Assembly (NCBI GenBank): GCA_016234205.1
Contig: JACRGN010000086.1
Coordinates: forward strand, 1-44,273
DNA: 44,273 nucleotides
Direction: 5' to 3'
Source: Nitrospinota bacterium
GTDB lineage: Bacteria; Nitrospinota; Nitrospinia; UBA9942
Shown: one piece after another, positions 1-8,150 of the stretch
How the letters are laid out: each line of letters starts with the position of its first letter
Numbering within the stretch: the stretch's first letter is position 1
Made by a program: the position numbers and the translations under genes
Notes under the pieces: model-generated
Database searches by the model: none
What the model was told of the DNA's origin: nothing
The model's input: only the letters and a program-made list of their open reading frames with translations

Positions 1-1
1 T

Positions 2-322
2 GAAAAGGATGTTGCAAATACTATTACAACAGTCCTTGGGGAATTATCTCATGAGATAAACAAGATGTTTCATGACTTTATAAAATCTACCGAAAAGAAT
101 ATTAACAGGGTCATCTTGAGCGGCGGGTGTGCAAGGATACCGGGAATAGAAAAAATCCTGACAGAGAACTTTGATATACCAACTGAAATAATAGACCCTT
201 ATAAGAACATAAAAATAAATCCAAAGATTTTTGACCCTCAATATATACAGGATATGGCACCGCTGGCTGCTATAAGCATAGGACTTGCCATGAGGAGACT
301 CGGGGACAAGACAAAACCATAA
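2..322 (+). CDS. pilM: Type IV pilus assembly protein PilM, C-terminal part (5' truncated by window edge)
   Basis: Reading frame 2 is open from the first bases to TAA at 320-322. The visible 106 codons match the end of the actin-like ATPase PilM, including the glycine-rich subdomain 2A segment read as LSGGCARIPGIEKILTE, and the typical ending with an alanine/isoleucine-rich helix (LAAISIGLAMR). PilM is cytoplasmic, binds the N-terminal tail of PilN and links the pilus motor side to the alignment complex. The assignment is secured by the pilN, pilO, pilP and pilQ genes that follow in canonical order. The true start lies outside the window. Confidence 0.93.
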   Translation, partial: EKDVANTITTVLGELSHEINKMFHDFIKSTEKNINRVILSGGCARIPGIEKILTENFDIPTEIIDPYKNIKINPKIFDPQYIQDMAPLAAISIGLAMRRLGDKTKP

Positions 323-411
323 TCAGTGTCAGTGTAAGTGATTTAGTGTTAGTGATGTGGAAGAAATTTGTTTCTTGTTTTACTGACACTGACACTAATC
401 ACTTACACCGT
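323..411. repeat. Intergenic palindrome with word-array arms (GTCAGT type)
   Basis: The left arm at about 325-357 is built from variations of AGTGTCAGTG / AGTGTTAGTG. The right arm at about 380-408 is its imperfect reverse complement (ACTGACACTGACACTAATC). The loop is AT-rich. It begins at the pilM stop codon. The same word family recurs at 10150-10216 and, as TATCA/GTCAGA words, at 9858-9934 and 22802-22886. It could act as a weak terminator or mRNA stabiliser; that is inference. Confidence 0.85.
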
Positions 412-419
412 TTTAAGTT

Positions 420-1304
420 ATGATAAAGATAAATCTGATATTTGACAGGAAGGCGATAGGGAGGACAAGGGTTCAGCAGGAGATGGTGCTGGCTGTTGTC
501 CTTGTGTTTATAACTGTCGGTATAAGCGGTTTTTTGTGGTATTCTCAGAACAATAGGATGGAGGAAATAAAGAAAAATATCAGCGATTCGAAAGTAAAGC
601 TTGAAAGTCTTAAGACGGTTATCGCCAAAATTGCTGATAAAGAGAAAAAGAAAAAGAGGCTTGAAGACATCATAAAGGCAATAGGAGATCTGAAAGGGGT
701 GCAGAGGGGGCCTGCCAGAATCTTCGATGAGATAAATATTACACTCCCTTCCGAGATATGGATTACCTCTCTTTCGGAAAGCGGGGGGCAGATTAAAATA
801 GACGGGTATTCGTTTTCAAATCCTGGTATAGCAACTTTTATGGAAAATATAAAAGCATCGAGATATTTTCTGGATGCGGAGCTTCTCGAGATTCAACAGA
901 CAAATATAGAGGGAGAAAAGGTTAAAAAGTTCACATTAAATACGACTATTAATTTATCCCCTAAAGACAAAATAATGGCTATCCGGCTGTCAAAAGAGGC
1001 GGGTGCGGCTGGCAGGGGAGGAGGTATGGCAGTCCCCGGGGGATTGTATGGCAGCGGTGGCCCTGTAGGGGGTATGTTCTCCCAAGAGAGTATAGACGCC
1101 TATGGACGGAAACTTGCGGAGGATTTGAGATCGGCACCGAGAAATCCTTTTGTCGAGGGTTTTAAACACGGACAATCGCCGGAAGGCATGAAGGTGCCGA
1201 ATATGGATGAGGCAATGAAAAGGGCAGAGAGGCTGAAGGGTGAATCAGAACAGAAAAAAAGGCAGATTGAAGAAAATGTAAGGCGAATGGAAGAGGGGGG
1301 TTAA
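420..1304 (+). CDS. pilN: Type IV pilus alignment protein PilN with unusual C-terminal extension
   Basis: Bitopic inner-membrane protein of the PilMNOP alignment complex. The start MIKINLIFD carries the conserved I-N-L motif that PilN uses to bind PilM. It is followed by one transmembrane helix at about residues 22-41, a Lys/Glu-rich coiled coil at about 45-85 and a PilN periplasmic domain to about residue 190. The protein is 294 residues, whereas PilN is usually around 180-220. The last ~100 residues form a glycine/proline-rich segment (for example GGLYGSGGPVGGMF) and a charged helix, not part of the standard family, and the DNA there is visibly more G-rich. The gene follows pilM and ends 3 bases before pilO. 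No good ribosome binding site is seen before ATG 420. Confidence 0.9.
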   Translation: MIKINLIFDRKAIGRTRVQQEMVLAVVLVFITVGISGFLWYSQNNRMEEIKKNISDSKVKLESLKTVIAKIADKEKKKKRLEDIIKAIGDLKGVQRGPARIFDEINITLPSEIWITSLSESGGQIKIDGYSFSNPGIATFMENIKASRYFLDAELLEIQQTNIEGEKVKKFTLNTTINLSPKDKIMAIRLSKEAGAAGRGGGMAVPGGLYGSGGPVGGMFSQESIDAYGRKLAEDLRSAPRNPFVEGFKHGQSPEGMKVPNMDEAMKRAERLKGESEQKKRQIEENVRRMEEGG

Positions 1305-1307
1305 TAA

Positions 1308-1934
1308 ATGGAGCAATTAAAAAATATTTTAGAAAAGATACCCCTTGATAAGATTGCAGGCTTCCCCTCTTACCAGAGGTGGATTGTAATCTGCGTCATT
1401 CAGATTCTTATTTTTACAGGCTATTATTTTTTGAGCTATAGCGGAAAGACAGAGGAGATTGCAAAATTGAACGGAGAATTGTCGTCGCTACAGCAGGAGA
1501 TAGCAAAAAACGAGCAGGTTGCAAAGAGGCTGCCTGCACTTGAAAAGGAGATAGAGAAACTGGAAGTAAACTTATCGGTTGCAAAAACCCAGTTGCCGGA
1601 GGAAAAGGAGATACCATCACTCCTGACGAATATTTCAAATCTTGCAATGCAGTCGGGATTAGATATTCTTACTTTTAAGCCCGGGTCGGAGAGTCCAAAG
1701 GATTTTTATGCAGAGGTTCCTGTCCAGATTAAAATTAATGGCGGCTTTCATAATACACTGGAATTCTTTGACAAAGTGAGCAAGATGCCGCGAATTGTTA
1801 CTATATCAAGTGTAAAAATAGCAAATCCTAAGGAAGATAAAGGTAAAACCATGATTGAAATGGAATGTTCTGCAACGACATTCAGATACAGCGAAAAACC
1901 CCCGGAACCGAAAAAAGAGGAAAAGAAAAAATGA
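1308..1934 (+). CDS. pilO: Type IV pilus alignment protein PilO
   Basis: Partner of PilN in the inner-membrane alignment complex. The 208 residues show a short cytoplasmic tail, one transmembrane helix (about 25-44), a coiled coil (about 48-95, pattern EIAKLNGELSSLQQEIA) and a periplasmic ferredoxin-like PilO domain containing the family-typical block PSLLTNISNLAMQSGL. A run of G at about 1295-1300 can serve as ribosome binding site before ATG 1308. The C-terminus is a Lys/Glu/Pro-rich tail. Its TGA overlaps the pilP ATG (ATGA), consistent with translational coupling inside the pilM-Q operon. Confidence 0.93.
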   Translation: MEQLKNILEKIPLDKIAGFPSYQRWIVICVIQILIFTGYYFLSYSGKTEEIAKLNGELSSLQQEIAKNEQVAKRLPALEKEIEKLEVNLSVAKTQLPEEKEIPSLLTNISNLAMQSGLDILTFKPGSESPKDFYAEVPVQIKINGGFHNTLEFFDKVSKMPRIVTISSVKIANPKEDKGKTMIEMECSATTFRYSEKPPEPKKEEKKK

Positions 1935-2536
1935 ACTCTCTTAATAAACATAAGTCCATATATATCAAAGTTATTTATTCTTTTCCCTTTATACTTTTCA
2001 CTATACTATGGTATACTCAATCGGCATATGGGATTAATGAAAAACAGCAAGTTACTACACCTGCAAGTGAACCTGCTGATATATCAAAACAAACAGAGCC
2101 GGCAGAAGAAAAGATAAAGAGTGAAGGCATATATGTTTATAATTCAACTGGCAAAACAGACCCTTTTAGATCACTTATACTTGGCAAAAAGGAGAAGATA
2201 AAGCAGGAGGAAGAGAGAAGGAAGACTGAAGTAGCAAAAGAAGAAGAGAAATTTAAAAAAGAGTTAGAAAAGATTCCAGTAACACCATTACAACAGTTTG
2301 AGTTGGCATCTATGAAAGTGGTTGCCATAATCTGGGGTGAGATTGGTAAATATGCAATGGTTGAGGCACCTGATGGCAAGGGTTATACTATAAAGAAAGG
2401 GACATATATAGGTAAAAGCAGAGGAATAGTTAAAGATGTGACCGCCGATACTATCATAGTTGAAGAGAAATATCAGGATGTGGATAAAAAGGTAAAAACA
2501 AGAGATGTTGAGCTAAAGTTAAAGAAGGAGGAGTAA
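1931..2536 (+). CDS. pilP: Type IV pilus protein PilP
   Basis: Periplasmic link between PilN/PilO and the PilQ secretin. ATG 1931 is chosen because it overlaps the pilO stop as ATGA and has a GAGG about 10 bases upstream; the frame is open further upstream but inside pilO. The 201-residue product has a hydrophobic N-terminal segment (about 12-30), then a low-complexity linker and the PilP signature read as STGKTDPFRSL. The C-terminal beta-rich domain is seen in KVVAIIWGEIGKYAMVEAPD. Many PilP proteins are lipoproteins; here no lipobox cysteine is visible, so membrane attachment is probably through the uncleaved N-terminal helix. Confidence 0.9.
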   Translation: MNSLNKHKSIYIKVIYSFPFILFTILWYTQSAYGINEKQQVTTPASEPADISKQTEPAEEKIKSEGIYVYNSTGKTDPFRSLILGKKEKIKQEEERRKTEVAKEEEKFKKELEKIPVTPLQQFELASMKVVAIIWGEIGKYAMVEAPDGKGYTIKKGTYIGKSRGIVKDVTADTIIVEEKYQDVDKKVKTRDVELKLKKEE

Positions 2537-2541
2537 TTAAA

Positions 2542-4749
2542 ATGCAGAATGCAGAATGCAGAATGCAGAATATAGTAAGTAGGAAGCAGTATTCGGCGAG
2601 GATGATATTTACTGTTTACTGTTTACTGTTTACTGCTTACTTTCTTTCTGGGTGTGCTGCTCCAAAGAAAATAACCGCTCTGCCTCCTGCCAAGCCGGTT
2701 GAGTCAAAGCCTGCTCAGACCAAAGCAGAAAAACCGATAAGAAAACCGTCCCTTAAAAAGGTTTATGCAGAGCCTTCAGCCGATATGGTTCAACTTACAA
2801 TTGAGACAACAGACCCTCTTCAATATACTGCATTTAAGCTGAATGACCCTTCAAGATTGCTCATTGATTTATCCAATGTGGGATTAGGTGATGTAAAAAG
2901 CCCGATTAAAGTTGAAAAAGGGGCTGTAGGAACGGTTACATTACACTATTTTGAGCAGAGCAATACTGCAAGGGTTGAGATTGGGTTAAGTGCTCCCATA
3001 TCCCATGAAATATTAAAACCTGCAGCCAACAAGATAATAGTTTCTATAAAAAATAAATCTGTTGAAGATAGTAGTATAGCAGCTGCTGCATCCGGGAAAA
3101 TAGTCACTGTAAACTCTATTGATGTTCAGAGGTTATCAGATGGTAAAACAAGGATAATTGTGAAAACTGATGGTGGGGAGCCACGGTTTACCCTAATGAA
3201 GAAAGAGGATTTAAAGAGGCTCTATGTGGATGTAGAAAATGCCCATATATCGCCTCAGGGACAGAAGGCATTAGATACGGCACAGGTATCAACCTTTGTA
3301 AAAAAGGTAAGTTCATTCCAGCATAAAGATGAACCTCTGCCAATTGTAAGGATTGTTGCAGAACTTACTGAGATTCCTTCTTATAATATCTCTCGTGATG
3401 GGGCAAATATAATATTGGATATAGAGCCGCCAGGAGTAGCTTCAAAGAAGATAGAGGCAAAGCAAGCCGCTTCAGCAGATGCGAAAATAACTGATACTCT
3501 TTTAGGAGAGGAGAAGAAGTATACCGGCAGGAAGATATCTTTGGATTTTCAGGATGCTGATATAAACAATATACTAAGGCTTATAGCTGAGGTCAGTGAA
3601 TTGAATGTAATAACTTCAGAAAATGTGAAGGGGAAGGTAACCATGAGACTAATCAATATCCCATGGGACCAGGCGATGGATGTAATATTAAAGACAAATC
3701 AACTTGATATGATAAGAGAAGGGAGTATTATAAGAATTGCACCTGCAACAAAGATAGCAGAAGAAAGAAAGGCGTTTAATGAGGCGAAAAAGGCAGCCGT
3801 AGAGAGCAAGGTGGTTGAAGAAGAGGTAGAGGAGCTAACTACCGAGATATTCTCTATAAGCTATGCAAAGGCAGGTGATTTAACAAAAAATCTTGAGAAG
3901 CTAAAAAGCAAGAGGGGTGACATCACTATAGATGAGAGGACAAATACACTCATAGTAAAAGATACGAGAAGAAAGATGGCTGAGATGAAGTCCCTCATTG
4001 ATAAGCTGGATAAAAGGACACCTCAGGTGCTTATAGAGGCGAGAATCGTAGAGGTCAGCAGAAATTTCTCGAAGCAATTGGGAATAGAGTGGGGCGGGAA
4101 ATTTAACCTTGCCTCAGATATTAATTTCCCAAATACAGTTGGTATTACAGGAAGCTCAGTAGGTACAAGTGCAGTCAGCCTCCCTGCCGCTGCCGGCTCC
4201 GGCAGTGGTGGTGCAATAAGTGCAACACTTGGAAGTGTAACAGGGGCAACACAGCTTGATGTTCGTTTATCGGCATTAGAGGCTACAGGTAAGGCAAGAA
4301 TACTATCCACACCTAAAATAACTACACTTGATAACAAGGAGGCTATCATTGAAAGCGGCAGGTCAGTTCCATATCCTACAACATCTTCAGCCGGGACAAC
4401 TGTCCAGTTTGTGGATGCCACAATAAGCCTTACAGTAAAACCGCAGATAACACCTGATAATTATGTATCTATGAAGATAGTAGCCACAAAGAATGAGGCA
4501 GATTTTGCAAACCAGGTTCAGGGGACACCAAGTATTATTAAAAAGAAGGCAACAACTGAGGTATTAATAAAGGATGGGGATACAACTGTTATAGGGGGAC
4601 TTTATAAAACAACAAAGACCGAAAATATAGCAGGGGTTCCATGGTTCATGAAGATACCTATATTGGGCTGGTTATTTAAAAAGCAAACCGATACGGATGA
4701 CGGCGAGGAACTCCTGATATTTATTACACCTAAGATAATAAGGTCATAA
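2542..4749 (+). CDS. pilQ: Type IV pilus secretin PilQ (lipoprotein)
   Basis: Outer-membrane secretin pore for the pilus fibre. Domains in the 735 residues: signal peptide with lipobox LSGC (Cys at about residue 38), two AMIN domains (about 75-165 and 185-285), a secretin/TonB short N-terminal domain (about 325-390), an N1 domain (about 433-490) and the secretin barrel domain (about 491-735), with the family block LSTPKITTLDNKEAIIESG and the ending LLIFITPKIIRS. GGAGGAG at about 2527-2533 lies 8 bases before ATG 2542, so the repeat-derived N-terminus seems to be translated. An alternative start is ATG 2602, which gives a shorter, more usual signal peptide. The stop overlaps the aroB start (TAATG). 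Confidence 0.95.
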   Translation: MQNAECRMQNIVSRKQYSARMIFTVYCLLFTAYFLSGCAAPKKITALPPAKPVESKPAQTKAEKPIRKPSLKKVYAEPSADMVQLTIETTDPLQYTAFKLNDPSRLLIDLSNVGLGDVKSPIKVEKGAVGTVTLHYFEQSNTARVEIGLSAPISHEILKPAANKIIVSIKNKSVEDSSIAAAASGKIVTVNSIDVQRLSDGKTRIIVKTDGGEPRFTLMKKEDLKRLYVDVENAHISPQGQKALDTAQVSTFVKKVSSFQHKDEPLPIVRIVAELTEIPSYNISRDGANIILDIEPPGVASKKIEAKQAASADAKITDTLLGEEKKYTGRKISLDFQDADINNILRLIAEVSELNVITSENVKGKVTMRLINIPWDQAMDVILKTNQLDMIREGSIIRIAPATKIAEERKAFNEAKKAAVESKVVEEEVEELTTEIFSISYAKAGDLTKNLEKLKSKRGDITIDERTNTLIVKDTRRKMAEMKSLIDKLDKRTPQVLIEARIVEVSRNFSKQLGIEWGGKFNLASDINFPNTVGITGSSVGTSAVSLPAAAGSGSGGAISATLGSVTGATQLDVRLSALEATGKARILSTPKITTLDNKEAIIESGRSVPYPTTSSAGTTVQFVDATISLTVKPQITPDNYVSMKIVATKNEADFANQVQGTPSIIKKKATTEVLIKDGDTTVIGGLYKTTKTENIAGVPWFMKIPILGWLFKKQTDTDDGEELLIFITPKIIRS
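2543..2643. repeat. Short tandem words and inverted repeat forming the 5' end of pilQ
   Basis: TGCAGAA is repeated four times at about 2543-2570. It is followed by a left arm at about 2575-2592 (GTAAGTAGGAAGCAGTAT) and a right arm at about 2607-2640 made of TTTACTG units ending in CTGCTTAC, which is its imperfect reverse complement. The architecture matches the intergenic word-array palindromes elsewhere in the window, but here the element is coding. It supplies residues 1-33 of PilQ, including the hydrophobic core of the signal peptide. Confidence 0.75.
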
Positions 4750-5825
4750 TGGAGGTTGTAAATGTAGGGCTTGGGGAGAGAAGTTATTCAATTTACATGG
4801 GGAAAGGACTCCTCCCTGAATGTGGAAATAGAATAAAAAATATTAAAACAGGCAAAAAGATAGTTGTTATTACAAATCCTGCAGTAAATAAACTTTATGG
4901 TGATACATTAAAAAATTCTTTAACAGGTGCAGGTTTTATTGTTAATTTTGTTGAAATACCTGATGGTGAAGAATATAAAACTATAAATACTGCTGTTAAA
5001 ATCTATGACAGATTGATAGATATAAAGATGGAGAGGGAATCTCCATTAATTGCCTTAAGTGGCGGGGTTACAGGTGATATAACAGGGTTTGTTGCAGCGA
5101 CATACTTAAGAGGGGTTCCATACATACAGATTCCTACTACCCTGCTTGCACAGGTGGATAGCAGTATTGGTGGGAAAACGGCAGTAAATCACCCAAGAGG
5201 GAAAAACCTCATAGGGGCATTTTATCAGCCTAAGGCGGTTTTTATTGATATAGATACACTTAGGACTTTGCCAAAAGAAGAAATTCTATGCGGCATAGCT
5301 GAGATTATAAAATACGGTATTATCAGGGATAGAGATTTCTTTGAATACTTGGAAGATAACATAAAAAAACTGATTAACCTTAACGAAGATATCCTGATAC
5401 ATTCAATAAAGAGGTCATGTGAGATTAAGGCTGATGTCGTATCAAAGGATGAAAGGGAAACTGGTCTAAGGGCTATATTAAATTTTGGTCATACTATCGG
5501 ACACGCGATTGAATCACTGACAAATTATAAGAAATACAGGCATGGTGAGGCCGTAGCAATCGGCATGGTATATGCCGCAAGACTATCATTGGAATCAGGA
5601 TCTTGCAGCAATAAAGATTATGATAGGGTGGTAAATTTAATTAAGTCTGCAGGTTTGCCAACTGCAATCTCCGGTTTGAATACTAATGCTGTAATAGACT
5701 CACTTTACTTAGATAAAAAAGTAAAAGAAGAAAAGATTAGATTTATATTGATGAATGGGATTGGCTCTACAGAGATTTATAGCGACATATCTCATGAATT
5801 GATAAGAAAGGTTTTGTCACACTAA
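4749..5825 (+). CDS. aroB: 3-dehydroquinate synthase
   Basis: Second step of the shikimate pathway: converts DAHP to 3-dehydroquinate using NAD+ and a divalent metal. At 358 residues it has standard length. Visible signatures are the NAD-binding and active-site block LAQVDSSIGGKTAVNH, the preceding GGVTGDITGFVAATY, the metal-ligand region ILNFGHTIGHAIE and HGEAVAIGM. The start ATG shares its A with the pilQ stop (TAATG), so translation is probably coupled. pilQ-aro adjacency is a well-known arrangement in several proteobacterial groups. Confidence 0.96.
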   Translation: MEVVNVGLGERSYSIYMGKGLLPECGNRIKNIKTGKKIVVITNPAVNKLYGDTLKNSLTGAGFIVNFVEIPDGEEYKTINTAVKIYDRLIDIKMERESPLIALSGGVTGDITGFVAATYLRGVPYIQIPTTLLAQVDSSIGGKTAVNHPRGKNLIGAFYQPKAVFIDIDTLRTLPKEEILCGIAEIIKYGIIRDRDFFEYLEDNIKKLINLNEDILIHSIKRSCEIKADVVSKDERETGLRAILNFGHTIGHAIESLTNYKKYRHGEAVAIGMVYAARLSLESGSCSNKDYDRVVNLIKSAGLPTAISGLNTNAVIDSLYLDKKVKEEKIRFILMNGIGSTEIYSDISHELIRKVLSH

Positions 5826-5940
5826 TTTAATGTACAGGAAATTTCAATATTGAGATTGCTTCGCCTTCGGCTCGCAATGACAAACAAAAGCAATGGTGTC
5901 ATTGCGAGGAACGATAGTGACGAAGCAATCTAAGTTCTGG
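5826..5940. repeat. Head-to-head pair of ATTGCTTCG/CATTGCGAGG palindromic elements
   Basis: Two oppositely oriented copies of a REP-like element lie between aroB and the next gene: GAGATTGCTTCGCC...GCTCGCAATGAC at about 5851-5881 and GTCATTGCGAGGAAC...GAAGCAATCT at about 5897-5932. The bases 5826-5845, read on the minus strand, match the TTTCCTATACAT tag also found at 22937-22957, 11967-11983 and 10220-10234. The same element appears inside genes at 9002, 23430 and 38701 and before 24995. Confidence 0.9.
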
Positions 5941-5948
5941 AGAAGGCT

Positions 5949-6425
5949 ATGAAGATAAAAATAGCATTATCACTGATTTTTCTCATTACTATAGTTATTG
6001 CTGGAATTGGCTGTGATTCAAGTAAGGTAAACAAGATTACAGGGCCTGTCAGCTCAGGCAGTCCGATAAATGAAGGCAACGCATTAGATTTATGGAGTGA
6101 TAAGAGTAAAATTGGTGTCGGTGATACTGCAACTATATCTACAAAGATTTTTAATACAAATGGTTCTGCTTTAAGTGGATATGGTGTATACGGTGTTACA
6201 GGGACAGCTGCAACTATAAATGTAGCATATTCAGCAAATACCCATGGAACCCTTTCCGCATCATCTCAGTCGGCGACATTAGCAGGCTCAACTTCAACTG
6301 CAGGCCCAGCTACTGCAGGGGCATACTTTTTTTCTATCATTCTTACAGGTGCAACGAGAGGGACCGCTGTAATTACTGCCACCCATTTTTCAATGCAAAA
6401 AACCATCTATGTTGATATAGAATAA
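5949..6425 (+). CDS. Predicted lipoprotein with Ig-like beta domain
   Basis: 158 residues with a type II signal peptide: positive N-terminus, hydrophobic stretch 6-18 and lipobox IGC at Cys22. The mature part is Ser/Thr/Gly/Ala-rich and ends in a beta-strand pattern like that of bacterial Ig-like or invasin-type domains (GDTATISTKIFNTNGSALSG ... ITATHFSMQKTIYVDIE). GGAGAAGG immediately upstream (about 5940-5946) is a good ribosome binding site for ATG 5949. I do not recognise a specific family. It stands alone between aroB and gmhB, so function cannot be inferred beyond an envelope location. Confidence 0.75.
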   Translation: MKIKIALSLIFLITIVIAGIGCDSSKVNKITGPVSSGSPINEGNALDLWSDKSKIGVGDTATISTKIFNTNGSALSGYGVYGVTGTAATINVAYSANTHGTLSASSQSATLAGSTSTAGPATAGAYFFSIILTGATRGTAVITATHFSMQKTIYVDIE

Positions 6426-6448
6426 AACACTTTCCTTTTAACTGTCCG

Positions 6449-7051
6449 ATGAAATCAACCAATAAAAATATTGCTGTATTCATAGATAGGGATGGGACTG
6501 CCACTGAGGAGGTTGGATATTTAAACAATATAGAGCGGCTTAACCTAATTAAAGGCACATCTCATGCGATTAAGCTCCTTAATAAAAAAGGATTAAAGGC
6601 AATAGTTGTTACAAATCAGGCAGGTGTGGCAAGGGGATATTTCCCTGAAGAGCTTATCCATAAAGCCAACGAAAGACTTAAAAAACTGCTCTCAAAATCA
6701 GGCGCCTATCTGGATGGAATATATTACTGTCCTCATCATCCCGATGGGAAGAATGAGAAATACAGGAAAATATGTAATTGCAGAAAGCCAAATCCGGGCA
6801 TGATAGAAATGGCGTCCGATGAATTAGATATAGACATAAGCAGGTCATATGTAGTTGGAGATAAGTTGAGTGATGTCTCGCTTGCCCACAATGTTGGGGC
6901 AAAGGGGATTCTGGTACTCACGGGCTATGGAAAAGGGGAGCTTGAATACTTAAGTGGTGAATTTAAACAGAAACCTGATTATGTTGCAGACGACCTGTAT
7001 GATGCTGTTAAGTGGATTTTGAAGGATATAAGAACAAAAGAAAAAGATTAA
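6449..7051 (+). CDS. gmhB: D-glycero-beta-D-manno-heptose 1,7-bisphosphate 7-phosphatase
   Basis: HAD-superfamily phosphatase of ADP-heptose synthesis. The catalytic DxDGT motif is at residues 13-17 (FIDRDGTATEE). A Cys/His zinc-binding loop typical of GmhB follows at about 92-112 (CPHHPDG...CNCRKPNPGM), and the third motif is VGDKLSDVSLA. Length is 200 residues, slightly above the usual 180-190. The last codons (KEKD and stop) coincide with the start of the adjacent palindrome, suggesting the C-terminus was altered by it. It is followed by rfaE1, rfaE2 and a heptosyltransferase, giving most of the pathway; gmhA is not in the window. Confidence 0.93.
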   Translation: MKSTNKNIAVFIDRDGTATEEVGYLNNIERLNLIKGTSHAIKLLNKKGLKAIVVTNQAGVARGYFPEELIHKANERLKKLLSKSGAYLDGIYYCPHHPDGKNEKYRKICNCRKPNPGMIEMASDELDIDISRSYVVGDKLSDVSLAHNVGAKGILVLTGYGKGELEYLSGEFKQKPDYVADDLYDAVKWILKDIRTKEKD

Positions 7052-7157
7052 GGAGAATGGAGAAAAGGGAGAAAAGGAGAAAAAAGAATCTAACTTATTA
7101 TCTCTCCATTTCTCCATCTTCTTCCCCCTTTCTCCTTATATGTTTTTTATAATTTAA
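7036..7157. repeat. Intergenic palindrome with GGAGAAA word-array arms
   Basis: The left arm (about 7039-7081) is built of GGAGAA/GGGAGAAAA words and the right arm (about 7100-7138) of their complement (TCTCCATTTCTCC, CCTTTCTCCTTA). The flank AAGAAAAAGATTAAGGAGAA recurs at 22752-22771 and, inverted, near 14596-14612. After the right arm comes TTATATGTTTTTTATAATTT, shared with 22926-22945. TATAAT at 7148-7153 sits five bases before the rfaE1 ATG. Confidence 0.85.
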
Positions 7158-8150
7158 ATGGACAAAAATAGATTAAAAAATATTTTAAAGAAATTTTCAA
7201 AACAGAAGGTAATGGTAATCGGCGACATAGTGGCTGATGAATATATCCTCGGCATGACCTCACGCGTATCAAGGGAGGCACCAGTTCTTATACTTAAATA
7301 TGATTCCCAGACTGTTCTGCCGGGGTGCGGGGGGAATGCTGTAAATAATATCCACTCTCTCGGAGGGACAGTGTTCCCTGTCGGCATCGTAGGAGATGAT
7401 GATATGGGAAGAAAACTCATTGCCCTTTTAAAAGAAAAAGGAATAAATACAGAGGGGATTGTATCAGATGAGGGGCGATTAACCCCAACAAAGACAAGAA
7501 TACTTGCGGGCGGCTCTAATACGACTAAGCAGCAGGTAATAAGAATAGACAGGGAGAATAGTAATATAATAAATAAAAGGGCAGAAGAGAAGCTCTTAAA
7601 GATTTTTAATGGGATGGCCAAGATGATGGATGCCATCCTTGTTTCAGATTATGGGCTCGGGACCATTTCTGAAAAAATCTTAAATAGTATAAACAGGCTG
7701 GCAAAAAGCGATAAAAAGGTTATCACTGTTGATTCTCGCTTTGATATTCTAAAATACCGTCACATAACAGCCGCCACACCAAATACTGAGGAAGTAGAAT
7801 TTGCACTAAATACCACATTAAATGGAAATACTATCAACAAGCATGGCAGAAAGATTCTCAGCCAGATTAAGAGTGACGGTCTCCTTATAACAAGGGGTAA
7901 AGAAGGGATGACCCTCTTTGAGAAGGATGGCGGAATTACCGATATAGATATTTACGGGACTGATCAAGTGGCAGATGTGACAGGTGCAGGTGATACCGTC
8001 ATTAGTGCATTCACACTTGCACTTGCCGCAAATGCTTCAATGAAAGAGGCAGCCAGACTCGCAAATTATGCAGGGGGCATTGTTGTTATGAAGAGCGGGA
8101 CTGCCACGGTAAATACTCAAGAAATCGAGAGAGCTATTGATAATGGGTAA
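7158..8150 (+). CDS. rfaE1: D-glycero-beta-D-manno-heptose-7-phosphate kinase
   Basis: PfkB/ribokinase-family kinase corresponding to the N-terminal half of HldE; here it is a separate protein of 330 residues. Signatures are the substrate-binding GCGGNAVNNIHSLGG region near residue 57 and the ATP-site/anion-hole motif DVTGAGDTV at about residue 272. It makes heptose 1,7-bisphosphate, the substrate of GmhB encoded just upstream. No ribosome binding site is visible before ATG 7158, and a TATAAT sequence lies at 7148-7153, so the mRNA could be nearly leaderless. The stop overlaps the start of rfaE2. Confidence 0.94.
   Translation: MDKNRLKNILKKFSKQKVMVIGDIVADEYILGMTSRVSREAPVLILKYDSQTVLPGCGGNAVNNIHSLGGTVFPVGIVGDDDMGRKLIALLKEKGINTEGIVSDEGRLTPTKTRILAGGSNTTKQQVIRIDRENSNIINKRAEEKLLKIFNGMAKMMDAILVSDYGLGTISEKILNSINRLAKSDKKVITVDSRFDILKYRHITAATPNTEEVEFALNTTLNGNTINKHGRKILSQIKSDGLLITRGKEGMTLFEKDGGITDIDIYGTDQVADVTGAGDTVISAFTLALAANASMKEAARLANYAGGIVVMKSGTATVNTQEIERAIDNG

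Noticed and set aside
240..290. Sigma-54 promoter-like TGGCAC near 256
   Set aside because: It lies inside pilM coding sequence, the -12 element is poor, and pilN follows directly in the operon.
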